Assembly (NCBI GenBank): GCA_003116995.1
Contig: BDSL01000058.1
Coordinates: forward strand, 124,001-188,000
Source: Yamagishiella unicocca
Lineage: Eukaryota; Chlorophyta; Chlorophyceae; Chlamydomonadales; Volvocaceae
Reading direction: 5' to 3'
Length of the DNA stretch: 64,000 nt
The translations under genes were made by a program, and so were the position numbers. Numbering within the stretch: the first letter of the stretch is position 1; the number at the start of each line of letters is the position of its first letter. This document shows, piece after piece, positions 1 to 11,600 of this stretch. The notes beneath the pieces were generated by a model. It was given only the letters and a program-made list of their open reading frames with translations, had not been told where the DNA came from and made no database searches.

Positions 1-2398
1 CCGAATGGGCCCTATGCGTCCCGGGGTCCCGAGCCCCCACCGTCGGTGTGCTGATGGAGGTCAACAGGGCCTTGCGGCTGGAGGATGGCAAGCTGATGGT
101 CTTAGCAACAGCGTTGTGTCGTATAAAGGTGAGCCGGGCGACGCCAGCGGGTGTCATATGGTTTGGGGTAGCGGCGTCGCAACAGTGGTGCAGTTTGCAG
201 AGCCCGTACGCATGAAAAGCTGTGGCTCGTCCAGTCTTACTGTGTAACACGCAAGCAGGGTTGGCCTGGCATGCCGTGTGTGGGTGGCGTGCAGTCGAGC
301 GAGTCAGCAATTGTGAGATAGGGGTGTGAGGTCGTAGCAGAGGCACGTGCGCGCCCGTCCAAGCAATGGCGCGCGCTCAGTGCGTCTTTTTACGTTCTAA
401 TGTAGCAACAGCTTGCCATGCTTTGTGTGGAGCTGGAAGTAATGCCTGCGTGCGAAACCCGTCGCGTGCACTGCGTTATTGCGCTGCACAGTAACTCCTC
501 GGGCATCTGGGATAAGCCAGGCAGGCAGAGAGACCATGGTCCATTGAATCGCGCCCATGGGACAGGTGCTGCGGTGCAGACACGAGACGCCGTACTCCCG
601 TGCTGACGTGGAGCTCCTCCACGAGGACGAGCTGCTGGAGATGTACCACCTCCCGGCGCTGGAGGCGGTTCTTGATGCGGCGGCCGCGGCGGCAACGGCA
701 GCGGCGACGCCAGCGAATGATCCTGCCGATGAACCGGCAGCATCGAGAGGAGCTGAGGCGTACGAACTAAACACGCAGAGTACCGCACTGGGGGCGTTGT
801 CAGTGCAGCCTGCACTCGAGGATGCACCCGGCGCCGAGGGCGCCAGCGGCGCGCGTGCTGCTGCTGGGCCTCACTCCGCCGGTGCTGCTGCGTCCACTTC
901 CACCAGCAGCGCACCGGCGGCCCCTGATGCGAATGCTGCCATCCGGGTAGCGGCCTCAGCAGCGCGTGCCGCCGCCGCCGCCGCTGCATGGCATTGGCAC
1001 GGCTACGAGGCCTCCACCGCCCGTGCGTCCTCGTGGCTGGGTCGCTGCCCAGTTGAGGGCTCTGGCCCTGCTGACACGAGGTTACTGGTGACGGAGCTGA
1101 TCGATCACGGAGTGCTTACTGTGGTACCGTTCCCGGACGGGCCCGTGGTGGGGCGATGGGATCTAGCAGCGCTGGGGCGAGCCGCGGCGGCGGACGCCGC
1201 CGCAGCGGTGGCGGCGGTGTTGGCGGCGGAGTCAGTGGGGTCGCAACCGGGCCCAGCGGCCGTGATGCGGCCAGCAGAGGAGCGGCCCAGTGGAGCCGGT
1301 TCGGAGCCTGCAGTGGGCGTCGTTGACCAGCAAGCAGGTTCGTCTAGGGACAGCGCGGCTGCAGTTGACACGGAAGAGGCTTCCAGGGGGGCCAACAGGG
1401 GGGCCAACCCGGGAACGGGCGGGGAGTCGGGTGAGTCGTCCACAGCGACTGACGTGGTGGACCCGCAAGCTGAAGCTGGCGGCGCACGGGAGACGCACTC
1501 GCCGAGCATAACAGCAGCAGCAGCAGCCCATCCTCCCGCCGCGAGGGCCCCCAGTGATGACGCGTCTGCTGAGGCCGCCGACGACGGGCCACCTGGGGGG
1601 AGATATGACGCCGCAGATGGCTTGACGGGCCACACGGTGTACGACCTGCTGTTACTGGAGAGGCGGCTGTGGGTAGAGCTGGACGCGCTGGCGGTGCTGC
1701 AGGCTCGCGTGCACGGGCAGCGGCTGGGGCTTCCCCTGGGGCTGCTGCAGCTGCGCCCTAGCGATGACCTGGCCTCGCAGCAGCTGGCGGCTGCGGCGCG
1801 TCCAGCAGAGGAGCTTTCAGACCGGTTGAGGCAGCTGCTGTCGGAAGGAGGCCGTGACGAGGCGCTGGGCCCTTCTGCCAGGGGGGCCCACAGCGATGGT
1901 AGTGATGGAGAAGCGTCCAGTCGTGGCTCCATTGCCAACCAGAAGCAAATGTTCAAAGACGGAACGCCCCAGCCTCGGGTACATCCCGCCTCGGAGGGGC
2001 TAGATGTTTATTGCCACCCCGACTACCCGCTGGAACGACGTATAATGCGATTGTCGTACGCTGCTGCAGCAATTTTCATCGAGGTGCGTTCCCCAAGGGA
2101 GTTTCGTGGTGATCAGTCGGTAACAGGTTACAAATCACCATCATTATATGACGTTCCCGTGACATTTCACTGGCACAACATGAGCACCAGTCGCCTGTTC
2201 TGTATACAAAGTGTCCATGTTGAACTCCCCCCTCCTTTCTCATGCGCATGGCAGAGTCAGGACTCAGTATCGAGACAGAAACTTCTGGATACCAACTCCA
2301 TCTGCCTACGGCTTGTGGAGATCCTGCGACGAGCCCATGATGCACGCAGCGTTCTTGCTGCGTTAGCTGCTGTCAAGGCCATACGGCCGGAGCTATAA
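1..2398 (+). CDS. LON substrate-binding domain protein (5' end missing)
   Basis: Three exons are visible: <1-128, 566-2083 and 2255-2398. Reading starts at base 3. All joins are phase 0: AAG|GTGAGC at 128, acceptor GGACAG at 565, GAG|GTGCGT at 2083 and acceptor GGCAG at 2254. The last intron (171 nt) is a multiple of three, so it also reads open, but its translation is unlike the flanks. The joined protein (about 595 residues visible) begins with a LON-type beta stretch (VGVLMEVNRALRLEDGK, then RIK joined to VLRCRHETPYSRADVELL). A long Ala/Glu-rich low-complexity insert follows, then the helical end of the domain (PLERRIMRLSYAAAAIF, later LLDTNSICLRLVEILRR). No AAA+ or Ser/Lys protease part is seen, so it is probably a stand-alone LON-domain protein. 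Its role is unknown. The domain call is from recall of the family. Confidence 0.72.
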
Positions 2399-2414
2399 TT
2401 TGGGCAGTTTGGGT

Positions 2415-2419
2415 TGTAA
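2415..2419 (+). promoter_or_regulatory. poly(A) signal TGTAA of the LON-domain gene
   Basis: TGTAA lies 17 nt after the stop codon. This pentamer is the usual volvocine polyadenylation signal and supports the 3' end at 2398. Confidence 0.6.
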
Positions 2420-2829
2420 ACTTGGTGCATTTGCACACCTGACACTCCCGGCTACCCTGCTTCCCCGCCTCTCGTCTATTTAAGGTTCTGATTCTGCCAA
2501 AGCGTCGTCTCGAGCTATGATAGCCGCCAACCGCTTAGGCAGGACCAACTTGCCGGCTTCGATGGCGGCTGACACACAGTATGTAGGGAAGCACTCAATG
2601 CTATTTACGCTATACGACGGAAACCGAATAACGCATGAAAATCTTTACGCTGGCCCGATCAGGTTCCGACAGGCAAATGCGACGCCGACCAGCCATTGTC
2701 GCACAGTGGCTCCTGGGCTGGCTCCGTGAACGCCTTCCTCACTAGCCGTCACACATCGACAAGTAGTCGCTGTGCTGGCTGGCGCTGCCCATCACGTCGC
2801 TGCTGCCGCAAAACCACCCAGGAGGATAC
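2420..2829. other. spacer between two convergent genes
   Basis: This stretch holds the 3' untranslated regions of the LON-domain gene (+) and the transporter gene (-). No further gene or TTACA (minus-strand TGTAA) was seen in it. Confidence 0.6.
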
Positions 2830-4587
2830 CTATTTAGTTTCAGGCTTGATCAGAAGAGGCGCAACCACTTCATCGGCATCGCCCTTCTCAGCGTCCTTGT
2901 GCCCCTCAATCTTGGGTGGGGGGTCCTTGCTGCCGTGGCCGTGCTTCGAGTCCTTTTTGGCGAAGCCTTGGTAGTAAAGGGAACCAAAAACCATGACGGA
3001 GCCCAGCCTAAAGGACAGGGTTGGGGGAGAAACAAGTCAGGATGGCACTGTGTTCAAGCCAGGAAAACCTCCTGCACGACGCAATTGCCAAGGGGACTAG
3101 GGCGTACGGACTGCGGTGATCATGCAGTTGCAGGATCCATGCACGCTGACAATGCAAAAAACAGAGTGCTTGCCCGGCTTTTGACGTGTTTTGTGTACAG
3201 TACATTACATGTGCAGTGATATCCCTGCTATCCGAATCCTGGGCGTCTGACGTTTCCCCTGATCAACCATGTACCATATTTTGATGGCCCCAACGCTTCT
3301 CATGAACTTACCACTGGCCCCCGCTCAGCGGATGTGCGAATAGCACGCAAGACATGAGGATGGACAGGAACTGACGCGTTGTCATAATGGTCGCGAACAC
3401 CAGGGCGCCGAAGGTTTTAATGGTGTAAGAGATGAAGAGCGCGCCCACTGTGGCTGCCACCGAAAGGGTCACCATAGACGACAGGGCGTCGGGGTGACGC
3501 GTCGCGAACGAGAAAGCCATCGGCAGCTGTCCGGAGGAGAAAAGGCCTGCAGGAACAGGAGGTGTGGCAGACTATGAAGTGTACGCTAGAGGGCCGCTTA
3601 GCCGCTGCCATAAGGATCAAGTACAAATCAGGGCATATGTGAACCGGGCCTTTCCACGATGGCAAACCCCATGCCAACCCCCGAGTTCTGCTGACGTTCA
3701 CCCCCGACGACACAGTTCCTATCCAATAGGTGCTCACCCACGGCGCTCAAGATGGAAGAGCACATAGTGGTGTACAGCATCTGATTGTAGGTAGTCATGT
3801 TGTAACCCTTGAACAGCTTATCCTGGAAGGTCGAGGTAAACCCATCAAAGCCGAGGTAACCTAACATAAGCGCCATGCCGTAGACGCTGGAGTGCCACAG
3901 GCTCTCCGAGACCTTCGACTTGACCTCGCCAGTGAGCAGGAAAACGGTGCAGCCGGAGGTGATAACCAACGCCAGGCCCCAGTCTGCCGCCTTGTACTTC
4001 TTACGCATCATAAAGATACCCCAGATCATGACGGGAAGCATTTTTGCGCACTTGCCCAGGGTCTGGACTGGGAAAGACACATACTTCAGCGCCTCATACT
4101 GGCAGGTGGTAGCGATCACATTCGACAGCGAAACAGCGAAGTAGGTCCAAATCGGCGCCACAGGCTTAATCTCCTGGTACTTGCCATCGTGCTGCAATGT
4201 AGAAGCAAAAGGTCGGTAAGGCTGCTGACTGGGGGCACACACGCGCGGACAGTAACGCAGCTTACCACAAGCATAACGATGGCGACCGCGCAAGTGGTGA
4301 GCCGATTGCACAACACCAGGAAGAGGGAATACTTGAAGACCTCAGAGTTGGCTCCCGTCCCAAAGGGCATGGTCATGATGCGCTCCTGCGTAAGCACATA
4401 CCAAGTCCCGTCCGTCATGCCGCCCAAGGCTCCAGCAGCGGACCTTCCCGATCGTCAAGACTGCAGCATTCCGCACCTGGAGAACTCCATAGAGCATCAG
4501 GCATCCCACAATTCCTGTTACGCACCATGCTACGTGAACCTTTTCATGGGCTTTAATTTTGCCCCAGACCCAGGTGATCGGATTCAT
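2830..4587 (-). CDS. nucleotide-sugar transporter, SLC35B/UTR5-like (UAA family)
   Basis: Five exons, read downwards: 4587-4477, 4385-4266, 4191-3738, 3546-3312 and 3007-2830. All have GT-AG borders and consistent phases, giving 365 residues, the usual length for the family. The protein is a chain of hydrophobic helices carrying signatures shared with plant UDP-galactose/UDP-glucose transporter 5 and animal SLC35B2: VFKYSLFLVLCNRLTT, CQYEALKYVSFPVQTL, GYLGFDGFTSTFQDKLFKGY, SYTIKTFGALVFATIMTTRQ and FAHPLSGGQW. The tail is charged and Lys-rich. Such proteins exchange nucleotide sugars (or PAPS) across ER or Golgi membranes; the substrate cannot be read from sequence. The ATG at 4587 is the last Met before the first helix. 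An upstream in-frame ATG at 4812 is possible, but the intervening residues look like untranslated sequence. Confidence 0.9.
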
Positions 4588-5616
4588 TTTTGCTAATAGT
4601 AACTTTACAACGGCACCAGGAGACAGATCTATTATAGAAATGTTCGCAATTTTTATCCCAGCTGTTGCGTTCGTGCTGTCGTACGGTGGTTGCACATGCT
4701 GAATACTAGAATACAGCATACAGGTTGCAGCGTTGGTCAATATGCCTGGCCCGTTTACTTGGGTACGTTGCCTGGGCACGATGTGATAGGTTCCAAGGAT
4801 TCGCAGGCTCATACTTGACTAGGTGGAAGTTGCGTGTGCTTGTGAACAGTGCATGGGGCTGACTGCTGCTGCGCTTCATGCATTTATATCACATTGCATT
4901 GAATGTTCAAATTTTCCACTTATGAGTAGTAAGGTGAGAGTGACAGCGCGATGAGGACAAGCGTACTTGCTCTGCACGAGCTGCTGACCGTAACCGGCTT
5001 CTGAAGGATGCAACGATGCATGAAGGAGTATGGCCCAAATGATCCTCACAGCACTCGGCCAGGTTTCGTTCCAGGGTGTTGTTATGCGAGGGGGTTGGAC
5101 AGCCCCGCACGTTTCGCATTTCGTTCTCCTACATCATTCATGTCTTCGGTCATCTGTCTGTGCCAGCACCCCACAACTGTGCCGTGCCGTGCTTCCAGGG
5201 GCAAGGGGATTTCCAAAACCGAAACGAATAGTGGAAGCACGCGAGCAGTGCAGCTTCGGCATGCTAGTTTGCACTTAGCGGGGCTTCCTACAAACGCTCA
5301 GCAACAAAGGTGCCGGCCTGAGCTGAACGGTAAACCGAGGGCAGTGGCACTCCTTCCAATACACCCCCTCGCGTCTAGTATGTGCCTGCCATAATGGTCC
5401 ATAATGCCCACGCACACAAGCCCAATGAGCTACGACTCGGACACATCAACGACAGGCGTACTAAGCGGCCCACCTCGGTCGAACCTAAAGATGCCAATCA
5501 AATTCGGCGCCCAGTTACACGGAACGCACTTGTGACTGTTGGTCTGCGGTGTGCTGGTGGTACCGCCTAACCTTCCCCTATCCCCTACCCACGGGTCTTC
5601 CTCAAAACCCCCGAGG
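4588..5616. other. intergenic region upstream of the transporter
   Basis: About 1 kb between two minus-strand genes. It should hold the transporter promoter and the 3' UTR of the large gene. A short copy of the GAGGAAGACCCGTGG repeat core lies near 5590-5615 (minus orientation). No convincing coding exon was seen. Confidence 0.5.
5515..5519 (-). promoter_or_regulatory. poly(A) signal TGTAA of the large minus-strand gene
   Basis: TTACA on the plus strand reads TGTAA on the coding strand, about 100 nt beyond the stop codon at 5617. Confidence 0.55.
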
Positions 5617-8600
5617 TCACCCCTGATACACGGCCTGTAGCTGCGCTAACGTCGCCTGGTAGGCCCGCTGCACCTCCTCCGAGTGACCGGCCGCTCCAGG
5701 CGTCGCTAAAAGGGTGGGGAGGGCCTGCGCAGGACCCCCCGCCTGCTGCTGCCACTGTGGGTACGGTGACTGCGGCGGCAGAGCTTGCTGGCCGTAGAGC
5801 TGCTGCGAAGCTTGCTGATGTAAAAGGCGCGACCCTGGCCAGGGCGCACTCCCAGGCTGCGCAGCCAAGGGGTGGCCGCTACTGGGTGCGACTGGATCAG
5901 GCGCGTATGCAGCAGCAGCTGTCGCACCGCTGAGGCCGTAAGGTGTGGCCGGCCACAGTGAGGGCTGCTGCTGTTGCTGATTTTGTCGTTGCCGCTGTTG
6001 CTGCTGCTCGGATGACGAGGAACGGCGCTGAAGGGAGTCCTGCTGTTGTTGAAACTGTTGGTGTTGACGGTTTTGGTGCAGATGCTGGCCGCCACCAGAG
6101 AAAGCCGTTGCTGTTCGGCTGGAGTAGGGCGACAGGGGCAGGAGGGCTGGCGGTGCGGTGTCACCATTCGGCGGCTGGAGAGGGTGCTGGTACGCTGGGG
6201 GATAATAAGAGCCTGACGACGATGCCACCGCCGGCGGCGTGGCTGGCACCGCCATTGCGGGCTGTGGTTGCCAGGAAGCTGCCGGAAACGAGAGACTGCC
6301 TTCTGGGCCGTACTGAGATGAGCCATGTGGCTGCAACAAGGCGGGCGGCAGGGTGGCTGCTACAGCGGCGGCAGGACCCAGCTGCATCGGAGGGTCCCGG
6401 GCTGCGCCGTAGGAGTGCAGGACAGCAGTCGGGCCCGAGCTTCCTGCAGCCGCATACATTTGAGGCATTGAGGCATACGATGAGCCGGAAGGTACGGCAT
6501 GGGGCATCGAATGGACTGCGTACGGCGCCGGAGGCTGCTCGGCTTGCTGCGGCCGCTGCGCCGACCCGCCATGCTGCGGAACAGAGCTTCGCGGCGAAGT
6601 CACCACCGCACCATCACCGCCGTACCAGTACGGCACGTACGATCCGCCGTATTGCTGCGAGTGTGCCTGCGGTGGGACTTGCGCCTGCAGCACGGTCTGG
6701 GAATGCAGCTCCGAAGCCGCCGCCCCGGCGCCAGAACACGAGCCTGCGGCATTGCTGTCGTGGGGACGGTTGCGGGTTGGATGCGACTGCCCAGCTGGCT
6801 GCGGCCGCTGGGGTGCTGCGTCACGCCCACCAAAGGATGAACGCCCTTCCGCAGCAGCGCGTTCGTGCTGTTGGCTCTGTGTGCTATGTGGCGCAGCCGA
6901 AGACCGCCTCCGCTCCTGCTGCTGCTGTTGCGGCATCAAGCTGGCGCCAGTTGGAGCGCGGGGCATCAGCCCGGCCGCGGCGGTGGCGGCCGCCGGCGCC
7001 GTCGCGGGCCGCGGCGCGTGGCGCATGGCTTCGGTGGCCGTCGAGCCGTGGCCGCCATGGCGCACCAGGCGGTCCTTGTGTGGAGAAGCAGCAGCAGAAA
7101 CCGAGGCGGTAAAGGAGCTACCGGTAGAGGGGGCGGGCGCCGGAGGGGCAATCGCCGCGGCGAGGGTGAGCTCAGCCATACCCGCTGCCAACGACGCCTC
7201 GCTGCCAGCTGCTGACGAGCCATTGCCGGCGCTGCCGCCGCCGCCGCCGCGACTTCGCTCACCCGCGCCGTCTGCTCCGCGAGATGACCTGCCACTGACG
7301 GCGCCGCTTTGACGGCTCCGGTCCTCCCCCTTGCCCCCGGCGCCGTGCCGTCTTGCCTGCTCATGCGCGCGCCTCCGCTGACTCCCCGCCGGCGACCTGC
7401 CACGTCGACCACCCCGCGTGTCCTCCGATCCAGAGTCTTCGGGGCTGTCGTACCGTGCGCCGCCGCGAGGCCGCCCTCCGCCGACCGCACCGGAGGAGCG
7501 CCGACCGTCTCGCGAGTGCACCGACCCGTGGGTCCGCCGGGGTCCAGTACCCGCCCCGACGTCCTCGCTACGCGCCGAAGGGCTGCTGGCGCTGCTGCGG
7601 CTCGGGGAAGCCCTGGTGTCGGTGTGGCGGGAGGACGGCCACCCGGACGCGAAGGACCGACTCGGCGAGGGCGGCGATGACGAGGCGCCTAGCATCACGT
7701 CGGCAAGTGCAGAGGCAACAGCCTCCGTCACAGGTGGCCCCAAGCTGTACTCGTGGTTGGCTGCGTCGGGGGACATGCCACTACCACCAGCGCCGCCGTC
7801 TCCGCCGCCGCCACTGCCAACGTAGGAGCGGCTGAGCGCAGCGGCAAGTGAGCGGCGGGAGCGAGTGGGGCTGCCGCCCTCTGGCTGCTGCTGCTGCTGC
7901 AGGTAGCCGTACGACGGGCTGCCGGATGCTGGCTGCGAGTACACACCCTCCTGCTGTTGGTGCTGCTGTTGGTGCTGCTGTTGGTGCTCTTGGTGGTGGT
8001 TGTGGTGCTGCTGTTGGTGCTCTTGGTGGTGGTGCTGCTGCTGCTGCTGTTGCCCCGGCATCATTTGGACGAGCTGTAAGTCAAGTCGGCAGGGCAGGCC
8101 CTCCCCCGGCGCCACTGGGCCGACGCCGCTGTAGCGCCGCAGCCCCGGCTGGACCAGCCCGCAGTAGGCCGCGCCGTCTGTCGCCAGCGGCTGCGGCACA
8201 ACCCCAGCCGGTGCACACGGCGGTAGGTTGAGGAGCGCGGTGCCGCTGGCGCCGCCGGCCGGCAGCACCCCCTGCACGGCGACCAGCTGCTGCCCGGCTG
8301 CAGCAGGCATGCCTTGGAACGCAGGCGCCGCCACCGCCAGAAGATGCTGCTGCTGAGCCAGCTGTTGCAGGGGGCCGATGCCGCCACCCTGTCCCTGCTG
8401 TAGCTGCGGCTGCAGCCCGTACATCACGGATCCCGGATTGGCTGCGACAGCGGCCGCACTCGCGAAGCCCGCGGACGGTTGCATGGCTGCGGCGATCAGG
8501 GGCTGTTGCACGAAGGTCCCATCGGGCAGCATCACCGGCGGCAGCGCCACGGGCTGTACGACCCACGGGTCAGTTTGGCCCGCGCGGCCTGCTGCATTGG

Positions 8601-11600
8601 CTGCGGCAGCGTTCGTAAACTGTTGGCCCAGCGGCAGCATCGGGTCGACCATGTAGCCTGACGCGCCGGGGACAAGCATTGGGACTGCGCCCTGGCTGGT
8701 CCGGTCGATGTACTCACGGACCGCCATGTCGAGCTGGGGCCCAGGGGAAAGGTGGGAGGAAAGACAGAGAACATGTTTTGTCGTTTCCTTCAGGACATCG
8801 CCTCCGACCCAGATCGCTAAGAAGGCGAGGGCGCTGGGTGACATTGCCTCAACAGCCGCGTCCTCGCCGCGGGGATGCAACACGGCTATAACTGTACGCG
8901 TATCATGCATGTGCTCGGGTTCAAGCCATTCATGCTCCCAAGCACGGTCCTTACTAACCCATCCCCCCACTATCAACTAACAAAGAAGTGAGTCAAATGT
9001 GTCTCGTTGGCCTTTACTTGTCTCAAAAGTGCCGACCCACGGGTTTCCTCCCACCAGCGTCATCGCTGCCATTACGTTGTCACCACCATCATTCCCACCA
9101 CAGCCTCACCGTCATGGACACCTGCCGAGCCGCCCTCGTGATGGCGCTCACGGACACATCCTCAGGCGACCCGAGCCCTGGCGGCACGACGGGGAGGTCG
9201 ATGGAGGTGCGGATGGCGCTGGCGAGGCCTGCGGACAGAGCGTGCGTACCGGGGACGGGAGGGAGGGCAAACCCAGTGTCAATGGCGCAGGCGCGGTGCG
9301 TGGGGGGTCGGATTGGGGTTGCTCGGGGGACAATGACAATGTCGGCGGTGGCGCCACCCCTAGGTTGCCCAGGGGCAGGCCGACCAGGCGCCCCAGAAGC
9401 TAGGCATGTGCACCAGTCCAGTTCCACAGCCGTCACCCGCTGTCTCACCCGCAACCTGATGGGCCAGCAGGTCCCCCGCTGCTGGCTGCGGGCGCCAGGG
9501 CTCCCCCTGCCCTAGGCCCTGGCCCAGGCCCGGCCCCGCCGCCTCAGCCGCCGCGATGCTGCCCGCGAGGCTGGCTCTGTGCGTAGGGTCCAGCAGGCGA
9601 TTCCACCAGGACGGGCTCAGCAGGTCGGAGGTCGCAGGGACGCCGCCGAAGATTCTGGAAGGAGAGGGTCGGGAGCGGAGACGGGGATGGGGTGGAGTGC
9701 GCAGGGCAGGGGTTGGAGATGGCAGTAAGAGAGGGGTGTGGATTGGGGGAGGGTGGTGGCGGCGGCGTTGCACCCACTCCAGCCACAGGAGCAGACTTCA
9801 GGTCCCAAGATCCCTACGCCACGTACGTTTGTGACGGCAGCTGCAGCAGCGCCGACCGCGGCACCGGCGGCGGCGGCACCGGTGGCGCGATCCGATCCAC
9901 CAGCTGCAGCACGTCGTCCTGCTGCTTTAGGGCCGCCTCCACCACCGCCTCCTTAACGGCCACGGCGGTGTCGCTGGTGTGTTGCAGCGCGTCGAGCACC
10001 ACGCGCGTGTGCTCGTCTGCGGCGGAGCGAGCGCGGAGAGACGGGTAAAAGATAATCCGCGAATCCACGGCCGACAAACCAAGGAGGGGGTAGCGTTGAG
10101 ACGCGTACTGGTCATACGATGCAAAGCTATCGGACAGGAGCATCGGTTTGGGTGTGCATGCCGGAGAAGTGCGGGGGGGAAGAGGGATTTGGCAGGGGTG
10201 AGGGGAGAAGCGTAGTGGGTGATGTGTGTCAAGAGGGCCTTATGCTACGACGACGTTTTGGTGGCGCCGTGCCGTGTGGGCGGCGGCGGTGGGCGCACTG
10301 CCCAGGCGGCTGGACGGGTCCAGCCCCGCAATGTCCCCATAAGCAGAGGCACGTGTGTGAGGTCTACACCGCGCACCGCCACACATGTAAGACCTGATGG
10401 GGGAGCCCCTTGGCGCCTAAGAAACCCACCACGTGACAGCTGCCCTACCCAACAGCGCACGGACAGCCCGCCGCCCCACTCCTCCCGACCCACTGGCTTG
10501 CGCCTTGACCAGCTCCAGGTTGCCGGTGTACAGGTCCTTGAACCGGTTGACCTCCTGTCGTACACGGCGTAGGAAGCCCGGCCGAAGGTAGGGCGAAGAT
10601 GAGCATACGCGGCCGATCGTCAGGGGTTGACTGGGCGCCCTCTACTCAGGCCACATCCCAACCCACTTGGCACGCAAGAACATGCCCTGCTGGTGGGACT
10701 GAGCGCTGACTCCACCCCCACCGTCAACATAGCCTCCCAGTCGGTCCACCGCCAGTCAGCCATGACGCAGTCGCCACAACCCCTCACACACCTTCAGCAG
10801 CTCGCTTGTCGGTCCCAGTAGCAACGTCAGTTGGTCGATGTTCATCGCCTGCGGTGCAGGAAGCAGCAGCAGTAGGACTGGTATGGGCAGGAACGTAATC
10901 CGTTGGCCTAATATGCTTAAAGCCCGGACCATAAACCCATCCTTCAGCACACTCCCCTCGTCTCCCGCCCACCCCGGCGCACCTTGAGTTCCTCCACCAT
11001 CTTGAGTCGCTCCCCCTCGCGCATCAGCCGCTCGCCCTCGGTCCGCTTGAACGTAGAGATCTGGTCCAGCAGCCGCGACAGCCGGTTGGGGGTGTGCACC
11101 GTGGCCTCGTGGTCCACCTGCGCAGGCGAGAACAGGTACGCGAGGAGGGCGGAGGCGGGGGCAGGCCAGGGCGGAGTGGGCACCGTTTATGGCTTGGGCC
11201 CCCAGACGTCGCGAGATGGCATCAGGCCGTAACAAAGTCAACAACAGCAAGATCGTCCGCGGCCACGGCCTGGCGGTCATCACACGTGGCCCTGAGGTGC
11301 CGTATCCACATCCATCATGTCTAGGGAAGCCCGCTCAGCCAGAGGGGGGCCGGGGGCTCGGGTATGGCACGGTGACAGGTACACGTGAGGCGCACCTGAG
11401 CCGTCGCCTGCTCGCCGGCCTTGAGCTCAAGCGCCAGGTCAGGAGGTATCCGGTTGGAGGTCGGGTCGATGTCCGAGTCGGAGTCGGAGTCCAGCACTCG
11501 GTCAATTTCAGTGCGCGGCTTGAGCGGTGTAGATGCCGCGTCTCCGGCTGCTGCGGCCGGTGCAGTGCTGGTACTAGTGCCGGCAGCGGCAGCTGAAGAG

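Noticed and set aside
2084..2254. Reading through the last LON-gene intron as coding
   Set aside because: The segment is a multiple of three and open, but has GT-AG borders, and its removal joins two conserved helices directly.
7900..8060. Array-like CTG/TTG repeats that look like spaced repeats
   Set aside because: They encode the Gln/His tract of the large minus-strand protein, not a CRISPR or satellite array.
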